Assembly: GCF_030272615.1 (NCBI RefSeq) | Contig: NC_081412.1 | Coordinates: 478,055,657 to 478,119,656, forward strand | From: Cryptomeria japonica | Taxonomy: Eukaryota > Streptophyta > Pinopsida > Cupressales > Cupressaceae | Length of the DNA: 64,000 nt | Direction: 5' to 3' | Part shown: positions 12,320 through 23,117 of the stretch, piece by piece | Position numbering within the stretch: position 1 is the stretch's first letter | How the letters are laid out: each line of letters starts with the position of its first letter | Notes under the pieces: model-generated | Told to the model about the DNA's origin: nothing | Databases searched by the model: none | What the model saw: only the letters and a program-made list of their open reading frames with translations | Position numbers and translations under genes: made by a program

Positions 12320-13850
12320 TGGAAACAAAACTACATCGCGAGATGCATTGGTAGATATCACTGTAGATAGTGGAAGCTTAGACATGTCAAGCGAGTTGTT
12401 TGACATAATGCCTTAAAGAAATGTGGTCTCATTTAATGCAATGATCACAGGATATGCACAAAATCAAACTGTAAAGATAAAGTACTTTTGTATAACAATG
12501 TTGGCTTCTCAGGCAACTTATGCGCTGCCTCCTGTAATTGAGTGCAAAAGCAATGCATGCGACGTCTTCAATTACCAAGGCATTTGGGATGACCATGGGT
12601 TTGTAAAGCTCAGAATTATGCATGGCCCACATCGGAAGCAAAGATTGTGCAAGGTGTTGCAAATGCGTGAAAAACAAGCAACGAATCAAAGTTGTGAGCA
12701 AGATGTCTCATAGTGAGCCAAACTGGTGTGTGTGGGAAGCGAAGGCCTCATCATATCCACCCAAAACTATGCCTCTGTAATTTAATTGAATAAGACAGCC
12801 ATGACAATAAAGGTTCAGGCGGGAGCGCTGATGAGCGACGTTCTAGAGGCAGTTGCCAAGGAAGATTTGGCTCTGAACATGATTGACTAGAGTGGCGTCT
12901 CCACCGCCGGCGTTATCTCCACCGATACCCATGACAGCGGCCTCATTGGAAAGGGCAGTGGCGTTTATGAGTATGTGGTTGCAATGAGATTAGTTGTTCT
13001 TGTTTCTCCCTCCCAAGGCGATGCAAAGGTGATCAAATTGACAGAAGCATAACAAAGGTGCAACTGTTCTGACCGATATGTCTACAAAAATGCTAAAGCA
13101 TAGACAGCACACGTGAACAGTTTGACATATTTCCTCAAAGAAACATGGTCTCATGGAATGCGATCAATGCAGGATATGCACGAAATAGAGTTTGCAAGGA
13201 GAGCTCGAGGCACTTCGTCAGATGGGAGTAGCAGATATACAAGTACCACAGAGGATGGATACATAGAAAATGGCAGAATGCAGATCATGGGAAGCATAGC
13301 CAATGTGATAAAGTCATTGAGAGAATGTCGTGTATTGCAGATCATGGGAGAGGCATAGAAAATGTCGCAGGATGCGGAAGTATAGATGATTCTCGTGAAG
13401 TGTGTGACAGAGTGCTGCAAGAACATGGAATCATAGACATAGCACGTAAATTGTCTAACAAAATGCCTTAAAGAGATGCTTCCTCATCACTGCAAGCCAA
13501 GATTGCAGAATGAAAGAAAAATAAACTTCAAAAACAATTTCTCCACTATCCTTTATGGGCCTATGTCATCGATTTGGAACTCCATTGGTTTGAAATACAG
13601 AGATTAAAATAATAAAGGAAGCGGTGACTAGTGAATTAAACATGGAACCTGCACAGACATATGAATGTTTGACAGAATGCCTTAAAGAAATGCGGTTTCA
13701 ATAAATATACTGCAGCTAAAATGCATAAGAAATGTGGAAGGATTAGACACGAAATGTTCACTGTTTGACTAAAAGCCTTAAGGGACTGTGAGCATAGACA
13801 ACACACGTGATTTGTTTGACTAAATTCCTCCAAGAGATTTCATCTCGAAG
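12320..13850 (+). pseudogene. Scattered PPR-like modules
   Basis: At least six copies of a module encoding a worn version of the PPR core (roughly ARELFDKMPQRN) occur at about 12383-12425, 13099-13145, 13437-13475, 13655-13692, 13752-13785 and 13798-13840. Two continue into recognisable S/P motifs: NVVSFNAMITGYAQN near 12423 and NMVSWNAINAGYARN near 13143. Most other copies have a stop right after the MP dipeptide (sequence GCCTTAAAGAAATG). This looks like an expanded relic of a PLS-type PPR gene. No open frame spans two modules, so it is not a working gene. Confidence 0.6.
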
Positions 13851-15480
13851 GATAAGATGAAATAATTATAATATATATACAAAAAATGAATTTTGAAAGG
13901 AAACTCTCAAAACCTCGAATTAGTGAAGTACTCTTGAAAATATCTTAGTACATGGGATATTCTATCACATGGAGAACTTTTAATAATTGTGATTCAAATA
14001 ACGGTGGGCACTTACAATCCTCAGAAGGCAAGGTTAACAATGGAATCTGTGAAGACAATAAGCAACTTGATAACTTAGCACGGGTAGCACAAAATGGATT
14101 TGTTGTGTGGAAGCCTAAGTTGATGCACAAATAAGAAAAGAGACCAATGAATTACTAAAGGATAGATTAGAAGATAAGATGTCAATGGTTTTAAAGGGTT
14201 TCTTTAGGTTTGAATAAGCTCTAGTTTGGATCTTCAATACGGAGGCTTGATTTGATGAGACATCTTATTCACTCTCTACTATGTGTTAAATGTGTTTTCC
14301 TATATGAAAATATGTGCCAACTCTTGCTATCCATGGAAGGAACTTGGAGAACAAAATATTTTTACTTTAGAGGATGGCATGTTCAATATGGTATGATGTC
14401 AAATATTTTTCAAAGACAATTGACAAATATGCAAGATGGAATGATGTCTAGTCGACAGAGTTGTAGTGTGTGACTTCCAAAGAAACATATTGGTGAATGG
14501 ATACATTATGTCAATAATGGAGATTGGATAGCGAAATGATTGAAAGTGAAAATGAAGCAGATGAAGACAAAGAAGTGCCTCAACATAACTCATGACTTGG
14601 TTCTTCATCGATATTACAAGTTTGAACTTGTATTTTTGTAAAAGTGACTTATGTCACTTATTGTAACCAAAGGTTAGAAAGTTGACTTCTTCTGCGCATA
14701 AAAGTGTAAGTTACTAACTCATTGAACTTTATGCAGAAAAGAGTTAGTTATTAACCCAAAATTGAAGTTGGTTATAAGGTAGTTATCCTACAAGCCTATA
14801 AATAGAAGGCTATTTGTAATGAAAGGGGGGGAAACTTTTTACAGAGGGAAAACTCTGCTGGAATTCCAGGAGAAACTTGTAATGACATTTTGATTTGCAC
14901 TATGTATAGAAAGGATTTTGGACTTGTATATTTCCAAAAAGGATAATGAAGAATACGTCTTAGTTCGTATGTTCTAAATGTATTCATGTGTTATTATTGT
15001 TGATTTCCCGTATGTCAAATTGGTAGTCTTTTTATGCATATGTGATATGTACGATTGATGTGATGATGCACAAGCAACCTTTGGTATCTCAGTTTGAATG
15101 TGTTGAAGTATCTTATCTCTCTATATGTTGAGATTTGGCATTCTTCTTTATCGTCATGTCATGGCTAAGTATATTACCTTATAAACTCCCCTTGTAATTT
15201 GTTGCTAATGCTGGGAAATCTCAGTCGATGGTCGTATGTCTATTGTTGGGGTTTCTATCTTTATTCCTCTTTAGTTTTATGTTTTCTCCTTTATGTACTT
15301 TCAGGTTAAAAGTACACAAAATCCTAAATACCCCTATCATACGAGGGAGCTGCCCCTCTCAAACGCAGAGGAAGATCGTGTTTCACATAACGATCTCTCC
15401 AACTATTGGAACATTTGTCACTGCTTATCGGGCAAACAGGGTCAGTTTCAGGTAAACGACCACCGTGACAAATCTATTTA

Positions 15481-16155
15481 CCAATAGTAACCAGTGTCAT
15501 CGATTGTATTTTTAAGGATTTTGAGGATAGTGTCTCAGCTTGACTATTACCTTGGGAGTAGTATGGAGTGGAAAAGTAACGTTGAAAGTGGAATCAATCA
15601 CAAAGCTCACGAACATCCTGGTTTTTGAAGGGATGTCCATTGTCTGTGATGATAGAAATGGGAACACTGTATCGACAAATGATATAATTGAGGATAAAAT
15701 TTGCAATCTACTTACCGAGAGGAATGACCCTGGTCCACTTTATGAAATACTTAGTTGTTGTGATAATTAATTTATGGTCATTGGATGATGAAGGATGAAT
15801 CTTGCCTAGGAGATCATTTTCCCACTGATAAGAGGGCCATGGAGTAGCGATCGATTGAAGTTCTTGTGCTAGTGCATGAATTAGGTCCCCATGAATCTGA
15901 CATTTCTTTCATTTCTAAACAAACTAGTATGAGTCTTTCTCCATTGTAGGCTAGTAATAACCAGTCCTCATAAGTTTCTTAGCTAAGGTTGGAACACTAG
16001 AGTGAGCCCCACATATACCTTCGTGGACTTCATGCAATGTGATGTGAAATTCCTCACTCTCTAAACATCTAAGAAGAGTACAATTGAGACCCTGTCAATA
16101 GAGTGTGTTAGCTATGATGATGCAACGAGAGGTTTGGCGGATGAAGGTTCGATGT
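15481..16155 (-). pseudogene. C integrase, zinc-binding and catalytic core part
   Basis: On the minus strand this runs from the HHCC region (LHEVHEGICGAHS, then a KCQIHGDLIHA-like segment near 15880) into the catalytic core, with a TDNG-equivalent region near 15640 and a GNGQAEAS-equivalent near 15545. It aligns with A 29560-30110. Several stops (for example TAG after RTGYY) and shifts break it. It stops abruptly at 15481 because of the 4.2-kb insertion and resumes at 11300. Confidence 0.75.
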
Positions 16156-16832
16156 TTATTTGGAAAGGTTATATAGAAGGGTGTTATCCCAAAGGTAGGT
16201 CAAAACTTCACAGTAGCAAGGGGAATAGGGACCAATAATGCATATTAATTCAGATGGAGTGATCTCATATGTAGGGACCAAAAGACTATCCTCCAGAAAC
16301 TCATAGTTGGTCATGTTTTGTGGCATGCCAATCAAGAGGACAATGGTTGAAAAGACTACCTCTATGAAATATTTCTTGAAGTCTTCCAACATTTTCTTGT
16401 AGGGCATTAGTTTCTCATCTTTAGTCTGATAATCATCATTTGTCTAGAGATGAATTACAAGTTGAGAGTCCCCAAAAATATAAAGCTCTTGGATCCTCCA
16501 CTGAGCTACAATTCGTAGACATGTTGTCAATGCCTCATATTCTACAATATTGTTCGTGCAAGGGAAGGATAGCTAATATGATTTAGGAATAGAATCCCCT
16601 TGAGGTGTAATAAAGAGTATGCCTACTCCTACTCCATGTTGAGTAAACGAGCCATCAAAATATAATTTTCATAATCTGGATTTTGTTAATGTGAAGATGG
16701 ATTCATTTGGAAATTTTGATACAAGAGAAGAATCATCGATCATTGATGCATATGCGAGTTGGTCTGCAATTACTTGTCCTTTTATAGATTTTTTCTCAAC
16801 ATATTCAATGTCGAATTCACTTAACATCATGA
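16156..16832 (-). pseudogene. C second RNase H (Tat-type) and linker
   Basis: On the minus strand the sequence corresponds to A's second RNase H: an LSEFDIEYV start near 16830, an LYFDGS-like catalytic region near 16660, NIVEYEAL near 16540, and YEFLEDSLLVPTYEI in the linker (16156-16407 open). The second domain is the extra RNase H acquired by the Tat group, downstream of the ordinary one. Stops are frequent. Its N-terminal junction with the first RNase H is separated by a 1.2-kb insertion. Confidence 0.75.
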
Positions 16833-18058
16833 TTATTAGTCCTCACAACTAGAATGACAAGTAGGTAATAAAACACAATTCAGAGATTGGGTATCTTTGA
16901 ATAGCTAGCTTTCCTATAGAAAAGGCTCATTTACTTATCGACCAGGGATGTAAACTTAAAATGGGTCAGCACTATATGTGCACCAAGTTCGTATTGTAAC
17001 CATTCTATATTACTACAGGAAAGGAAATTCTTTGAAGTAAACATGCAAAATCGCAAAGAACTAATTCTTAATCCGAATTCACAATTGGAAATTACTCAAA
17101 CAACTACTACTAAATGATAACGTTCTGGCAAGCGGATAGGAACTACTCTGTCACTGTGGCTACAGGAACAGACACAAGAACTGTTTCCAATGGTTGGAGG
17201 AATAGACAATTGCCGAAACAACTACTAATGAAGAATGAAAACTAACTGGAAAACACGAAGGATTACTCACCAAGTGGGCCCCCTTGAGTGAGAATATCCA
17301 GAACTTTCAGATTACAATCGTTAAGCTTTTAAAATCACATTGATCTCTTTATTCCATTTTGACTGTGAAAATACATAAAATGTCAGAAAATTGAGTATTA
17401 CAAATATGATGGTTGTTCTCTACTATCCTCGAGAAGAGAGAGACCCCTTTATTTATAAGGAAGCTTATAATAGATTCCTAACTGATCAACCACATTCCTA
17501 CGGAATAGGCGAATGGGATTCATTAAACAAAAGAAGAAGAAGTCAGCACAGGAAAATAGAACAACATCTATCCTACAACTGAGAAAATATAGCATGACAT
17601 GCTTCCTAGATCTAATCTCCACTAAGAACAGTTATAAATGTTCCATAAATCATTCTGATGAAGAACCGGTCAAGTGGCTTTGATCTCCCTTATTACTTCT
17701 TTTCTTTGACTGGGTCTGCATTGTGGCTATATACTCTGTGCTTCTTTAAACCGCCACTTAGTCTTTCGTTCTCCTTTGCTGACCCTGCATCATGATATTA
17801 ATGCGCACAACAAACGTGTATATAGTAATGTTAACATCATATAATTTAAACCATACTTAAGATTGATTTCAGATATTTGCATAGATAAATCATTTAAAAA
17901 CCATTATATGACAACCTTAAGTATAAGCCAAATTAGTTTCAGAAACACTTAAAAGGTATCAACTAGGAGAGTATCCTGATCCAAATGTCATCTAATCACA
18001 AGACCTAGGCAGGAGTATTATAACAAAAATCTATCAAAAAAGAGCCATTATTTAGGCT
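16833..18058. mobile_element. Unclassified 1.2-kb insertion between C's two RNase H domains
   Basis: In A and B the WVMILSEFD segment is continuous; in C it is split after WV by about 1.2 kb. Short TCAT/CATCA similarities at both edges may be a target duplication. On the minus strand the block contains CCTTATAAATAAAGG, a promoter-like feature, so a solo LTR is possible, but the ends are not a clean TG..CA. There is no meaningful reading frame; a 63-residue frame at 17391-17582 has no recognisable motif. Confidence 0.55.
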
Positions 18059-20109
18059 CATCAATGACCCACATGGCCAGCCTTCCTGTGAGAGCTATTT
18101 TGTCGAGTAGATGCTTCAATGGATCAATTCTTGCTACGAGCTTTGGTTTTTGAGTTAACATGTAATGGCGTAATTTATATGGAGCATAAACCATGGCAAG
18201 ACACACATTCTCAATTGGAGTATAATTAAGATCATATCCTACTAATGTGTGACTGATGTAATAGATTACTCTTTCTTTTCCTTCATGGTCTTGTTGTACC
18301 AAAAGTGCCCAAAATATTGTCGTTGTTGTTGATATGTAAAGTGGTAATGGTTTTCCTTGAATTGGTGGCATAAGCACTGGTAGATTCAAGAGATAGTCCT
18401 TGAGCAATGAAAATATTTTTGGTACTTGTCATCCCACTTAAACTTGATGTTCTTGTGAAGAAAATGTTGAAACGAATGACACTTATCTATGAGTTGCACT
18501 ATGAACCTGTGAATTGACTAGATTTTTCCTTGAAATGATCTAAGTTGACTGATATTCTTAGGAGAAGGCATCTCTAAAATTGCTTTGACTTTTGTTGGAT
18601 CTACCTCAATACCTCGTTGTGAGACGATGTACCCTAGGAGTTTCTCGGAGGTCACTCCAAAGACACATTTATTAGGATTCAATTTGACTTTATACTTTTC
18701 CAAGCAATCAAAAATTACTGCTAGGACATCTAAATGTTCTTCCCTTGTAATTGATTTTCCTAAAACATCATCCACATAATCCTCCATGGTATCATGTATG
18801 ATATCATGAAAAATTATTGTCATAGCTCATTAATATGTGGCACCTGTATTCTTCAATCCAAAAGGCATGACGTTCCAACAAAAGGTGCCCCATAGACATG
18901 TGAATGTTGTCTCATATTGATCTTCAAGTAAAATCTTAATCTGATTGTACCTAGAGAATCCATCCATAAGTGATAACATTGCATGGCCTGCTATGAGATC
19001 AACAATCAAATCGGTGTTTGCTAATGGTAAGTCATCTTTGGGACATGCCTTATTTATGTCTCTAAAATCAGTACATATCCTTATGTTTCTATCTCATTTG
19101 CTGACACATACAAGATTGGAAATTCATTCAGGATAGTTGATTGGACTGAAGAAGCCAACATCCAAGAACTTTTCAAGCTCAACTTTCACTAGTAGTGCCA
19201 CCTGTGGATGCATTTTACACAATTTTTATTTGACTGGTTTGGCACTTGGAGTAACTATCAAGTGATAATCTAGGCATATCTACATACGACCATGCAAAAT
19301 TGATATGTCTCTCTATGAATAACTGTGTGAATTTTTACCGCTCAATTTTTGTCAATGATTGTGCAAGGAAGATGTAATGTGGTACCTCTTTTGTCCCGAT
19401 GTTTGTTTTTATTGTCTCCTCAATCAACATAGATGAATTCTCTTGATATGATGTCATGGGGAGGGCATCAAACCTTCCATCCTCTAGCACCTCAAAGAGG
19501 TTTTCACCATCAGATGGGTCCTTTCTTTTTACTTTTTTGGGGTCAGAAAGCGCCACAGTGCGGTTTTCACTAAAAGACTCCTTATTTGTTTTAATTTTCA
19601 TATTTTCGCAACTAGAAGATTTGGCACCCTATCCAAAGTATGCCACACTATTGATTTCAATGGTGTATCATGCTTTATGGTCCCCAAGAGGGAGATCATA
19701 TCGTATGCACCAAGGTAATCAATGAAGGCCTCATCATTTTGGAATGTGTCAAGTTGCGGAGGTCCTTGTTGGTCTTAGTCAATGAGTTGAGGGTGAACAA
19801 GGGGAAGACCATTGGAATTTTCAAAGTCAGCAAGTGTAAGGGTAAAGACACAAGAATATTCGGGTATGTCAATAAAGTCATTAGGGTCACTACTGGTACT
19901 CTCCCCATCAGTCTCGATTGTGAAAGAATCTAAATTGACATCACTAGAAGGATTCTCAGCAATGGGAATTCTCACTTTTCATGGTATTCGCCTAGAGCGT
20001 TGAGATGTAGAGGGTTCGAGATTGCAAAAAGTCTTTATCCACACTTCACCACTATCTTTCTTATCTTGAGATGTGGTATTTGATTATGTTTCTTGAACAA
20101 CTTTAAATA
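18059..20109 (-). pseudogene. C reverse transcriptase and first RNase H, with part of upstream spacer
   Basis: Minus strand, reading right to left. The pre-RT spacer (20109-19600) has an EYSCVFTLTLADFENSNG segment as in A. Then KVKRKDPSDGENLFEVLEDG leads into the reverse transcriptase (about 19240-18530), where YVDDVLGKS near 18770 is the catalytic motif (YVDD), followed by NPNKCVFGVTSEKLLGYIVS. The first RNase H (18500-18059) shows YISHTLVGYDLNYTPIE and KLVARIDPLKHLL. In-frame stops and shifts split it, so it is inactive. The right edge at 20109 is where B inserted; the missing N-terminal continuation resumes at 54531. Confidence 0.85.
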
Positions 20110-20114
20110 GTTCT
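20110..20114. repeat. Left target-site duplication of element B (GTTCT)
   Basis: GTTCT lies directly before TGTAGAC, the start of B's 5' LTR, and again directly after B's 3' LTR at 54526-54530. The pol sequence of C on either side (..EEEKFRE and LFKVVQE..) matches adjacent residues in A, confirming the empty site. Confidence 0.85.
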
Positions 20115-20121
20115 TGTAGAC
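20115..20121 (+). repeat. First seven bases of B's 5' LTR (TGTAGAC), cut off by A
   Basis: TGTAGAC matches the first seven bases of B's 3' LTR at 53119. The rest of the LTR resumes at 36269, after A. The last five bases, TAGAC (20117-20121), are A's left target-site duplication and recur at 36264-36268. Confidence 0.8.
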
Positions 20122-20838
20122 TGTAGACACCCAAAATTGTCATGTCTAATTAAATAAATATTTTATTTATTTAATTATCTAAGCTTAATTCTTCTATTAA
20201 TTAAATAAATCCTTATTTATTTAATTAATTCATTTATCCTCTTCGAGCCTTATTTCTCATTTAAATAAATACATTTATTTATTTAAATTATCCTTTTTTC
20301 CTAAATTAAATAAATATCTTATTTATTTAATTGATCCCACTTCTTCTATTAATTATATAAATCTTTATTTATTTAATTAATTCATTAACCTTTTCTACCT
20401 ATGACACATGTCATTCATCTCTTAATTCATACACTACCTACCCTCTAATCATAGCCGACCTCCTTTTACACCTCTCAATCTTATCCCCCCATTTCATATT
20501 GTGTCTTCTATATAAGGAGATGCTTCCTTCATTATCAAACCCTAATGATCTTTTATGCAATTGTCTACACTACGATCCTACTTGCAACCACATTTCGTTC
20601 TTTGTTGAGCTCTTGTGCACATAAAATCTGAGAGCAAATATATCAAGCAAGAATGGAGATCAAAACCCTATTGGACATGTGATAGTATAATCTTTGTGAT
20701 TTTGTTTTATTTACATGGTCTTAGGTAATCTTCATATGTTATGGTGGATCTTTGTTGATTGTTAGGCTAGGGTTTTGTGGTTGAATTCATTTAGCCTTTC
20801 AATATTGTTATCATTGTTATCCATTTTCACCATATACA
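20122..20838 (+). repeat. 5' LTR of element A
   Basis: TGTAGACACC to CCATATACA, 717 nt. It has a TATATAA box at 20509-20515. It is 51 nt shorter than the 3' LTR because two segments, each flanked by short direct repeats (CTACCTACCC and AATGGAGAT), are missing. Confidence 0.9.
20509..20515 (+). promoter_or_regulatory. TATA box of A's 5' LTR
   Basis: CTATATAAGG within the LTR; the same motif is at 35916-35922 in the 3' LTR. It is the likely core promoter of the sense transcript. Confidence 0.6.
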
Positions 20839-20840
20839 TT

Positions 20841-20860
20841 TTGGCACACCCGGTGGGACT
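20841..20860 (+). promoter_or_regulatory. Primer-binding site of element A
   Basis: TTGGCACACCCGGTGGGACT begins two bases after the LTR. B has TGGCGCCCACCGTGGGGCC at the same place, and C a worn version at about 60085-60105. The tRNA was not assigned. Confidence 0.65.
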
Positions 20861-20948
20861 CTTGTCCCTTTTGCATTTAACTCCTTTGTTGCAGATTTTG
20901 TATTTTGAAATTGCAGATCCGACGTTTTCGGTAGCATTTTGATATTTC

Positions 20949-21210
20949 CGCGTCTGTGTACTTTCGGATCGCATTTTTGATTTTCTAGCGCATCTATAAC
21001 ATCTCGATCCGCGTCTGCGTTTTGGCAATATTTTATTTTTGCAGGTTCAGAAAAACGCGTCTGTGTTGTAAAGTCGCGTCTGCACTAATTTTAGCCGCGT
21101 CTATGTCCAGAAGACGCGTTTGTGTTCTGTAGCTGTGTCTGTGTCTCACAAAACTGCGCCTGTGTTATCCAGTCGCGTCTGTGTTGAGGGTAACCGCGTC
21201 TGTGTTCACC
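20949..21210 (+). repeat. A leader word cluster 1 (CGCGTCTGTGTT)
   Basis: About ten copies or near copies of CGCGTCTGTGTT, spaced about 20-30 nt apart. A second cluster lies at 22443-22627, and reverse-complement copies lie at 34723-34980 upstream of the antisense PMD gene. The copies are too irregular to be a simple tandem repeat, and no reading frame uses them. Confidence 0.85.
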
Positions 21211-22442
21211 AGTTTCAAAATTTTGGGTTTTTCATTGATTCAGTTTTTCGGATTTTGCATTTAGGGTTTTAGATCTGGTTTATTTTGAGCTAACATTTTC
21301 AGATCTAGCTAACAAAATTGGTGCAGCTTGTCTTGAAAGCAAAATCGTTTAGTCGAAGGCCCCTATTTTCACAAAGTCTTTTGAGTTTAAAATTTACCTA
21401 ACTTGTGTGCTTGCAGGAAGGGGAGATTATTTGAAACAATCCAAACTACTAACAACTCTTTGTTGCACGTCCTTGGCAAGGGTTTTTTTTTTTTTTTTGG
21501 ATTTTTATTGTGTGCCTTGTTTTCATAGACTAGCAAACACTTCAATTGGTGCACTAAAATTGAATCATTGTCTTTTGTGTCTTGAGCAATAGGCTCTTTT
21601 TGTTTAATCTTTAGAGGGCTTGTCTTCCCGTGTGGTCATTAGGACTACTAGTGAGAAGAGAACGACCCAAGTGGTAGCGAGGAAAACCCACCTCTTCCGA
21701 ACCACTATAAACAAATGTATTCATGGTGAAAACTATGAATAACATGTGTTGATTAGTTCATACCGACACTATGTCTCCCCATAAACCCGTTTGATCAAAT
21801 TTATTTGATCAGTTGTAGGGCGTAACCCCTACCAGCTAGGAGCCTTCTATATTTACAGAGTTGAAAGTGCCGCATGTATGGCCACACGAGCGGATGCCCT
21901 TACTAGCACCATTTTGTTTTAGAGGCCCAAATCCTTCTAGTTGTTGGGGCAGGAGGTTGGACCTCTGGTAGCAGCCCACACACATACAGTTCTTAGTAGA
22001 GATACAAAGTTCGCCACGGGGAGTTTTCGTGGGGACTGATGCTTGGCTGACCCAAGAAGTGAGTGTCAAGGGTGGAGCCAGTGAGGTCAAGCATCTAAGT
22101 ATCCGATCTGAATAGCATAGCCTCGGGGGTAAAACCCCATGTGGGATCAACAACTATTGTCTTGGCCAGCCATAAGAATTGTGCTTGACTTATGTTAAGC
22201 ATTCAAAACATTCAAGACCAAAAAGCAAAACATTGTGTCTTTTGTGTCTTCAAGTGTATGCAAAATATTTTTACATCAAACAACACACTTTTTTTGGAGT
22301 CATTTTGAGTCTAGACACTTGCAAACATTGGGTCTTCATCAACACTGTGTCCTCTTGTCACGAAAAAACAGTCAAACAGTCAGATTTGGTCACAACAAAA
22401 TGACTTCACAGATTGGAAAAAATTGCACAAATTTTACAGAAA
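21211..22442 (+). other. A leader middle segment, with conserved blocks
   Basis: Non-coding. It contains CTTGTGTGCTTGCAG then GAAGGGG at 21397-21423, a possible splice acceptor; a T-rich tract at 21483-21499; GAGAACGACCCAAGTGGTAG near 21658, resembling B's GAATGACCTAAGTGGGAAAC near 38898; and GCAGGAGGTTGGACCTCTG near 21949, which matches C's minus-strand leader near 59160. These may be packaging or translation-control signals; this is inference. Confidence 0.5.
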
Positions 22443-22627
22443 CGCGTCTGTGTCGAACATAATAGCATCTGTGTGGTATAACCGCATCTGTGAAGGGCAG
22501 AATCGCGTCTGTGTTCCAACAGTCAACATTACACTTTGCAAAAATCTCAGAAACGCATCTGTGTTAAACAGAGCCGCATCTGCGTCAGGAAATCGCGTCT
22601 GTGAAGTATACAGGCGCGTCTGTGTCT
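22443..22627 (+). repeat. A leader word cluster 2
   Basis: About nine copies of (CGCG or CGCA)TCTGTG(TT), for example at 22443, 22503 and 22614. This is the same word as cluster 1, closer to the gag start. Confidence 0.85.
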
Positions 22628-23117
22628 AGAATTGAAAAACTGTTACAGTCCAGCAAACAAACACAGTCAGTTTCAAAATTCTTGAGCTTCCTAGGTCATT
22701 TCTCCAGGGTTTCATTTAGCATTCAACCTGTCTTTGGGTCTCACAAAATCTATCATTGCTTCACATCTCACTTTACATTCACATTTGTCTAAACTTGAGT
22801 CAAAAGGTCACTTGCTTGTCCTCATCATACTTTGTCAACACACTACATACAACAACACTTTGCTACGTGGTCCCTCATCAAGGTTTCTTACCTTTGGGTT
22901 TCATTTGGTCTTACTTAGAGTCAAGGTCAACTTACCTCATCAAGAGAAACTATCCTCTCTTTGGAAGTCACACCTACTCTACTACATACATACTTGGTCT
23001 TACACTTTGGACATTGCAAGTACACTTCAGATTCATTTACATTCCATCCAACTCTTGGTCTTCCATACTCTTTCCATTTTTCATCTAGTCTCACGCATCT
23101 TGGTCAATACCTAATTC

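Larger units (their letters stand above)
11301..15480. mobile_element. Unclassified 4.2-kb insertion in C's integrase, carrying PPR debris
   Basis: The integrase of C is split here although A and B are continuous, so the whole block is an insertion. It contains an inverted-repeat array (11909-12125), several PPR-like fragments (12320-13850), and near 14780-15000 a promoter-like segment with CCTATAAATAGAAGGC that resembles an LTR. I found no transposase, reverse transcriptase, terminal inverted repeat, or CTRR-type Helitron end. It could be a gene-fragment-carrying non-autonomous element, an old LINE remnant, or more than one insertion. Orientation is unknown. Confidence 0.6.

Noticed and set aside
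11301-15480. The 4.2-kb insertion as a Helitron
   Set aside because: No CTRR 3' end with hairpin or TC 5' end at either edge on either strand, and no insertion between A and T.
20949-22627. Leader word clusters as a CRISPR-like array or a simple tandem satellite
   Set aside because: Spacing is irregular, the words are short and degenerate, and there is no fixed unit length.
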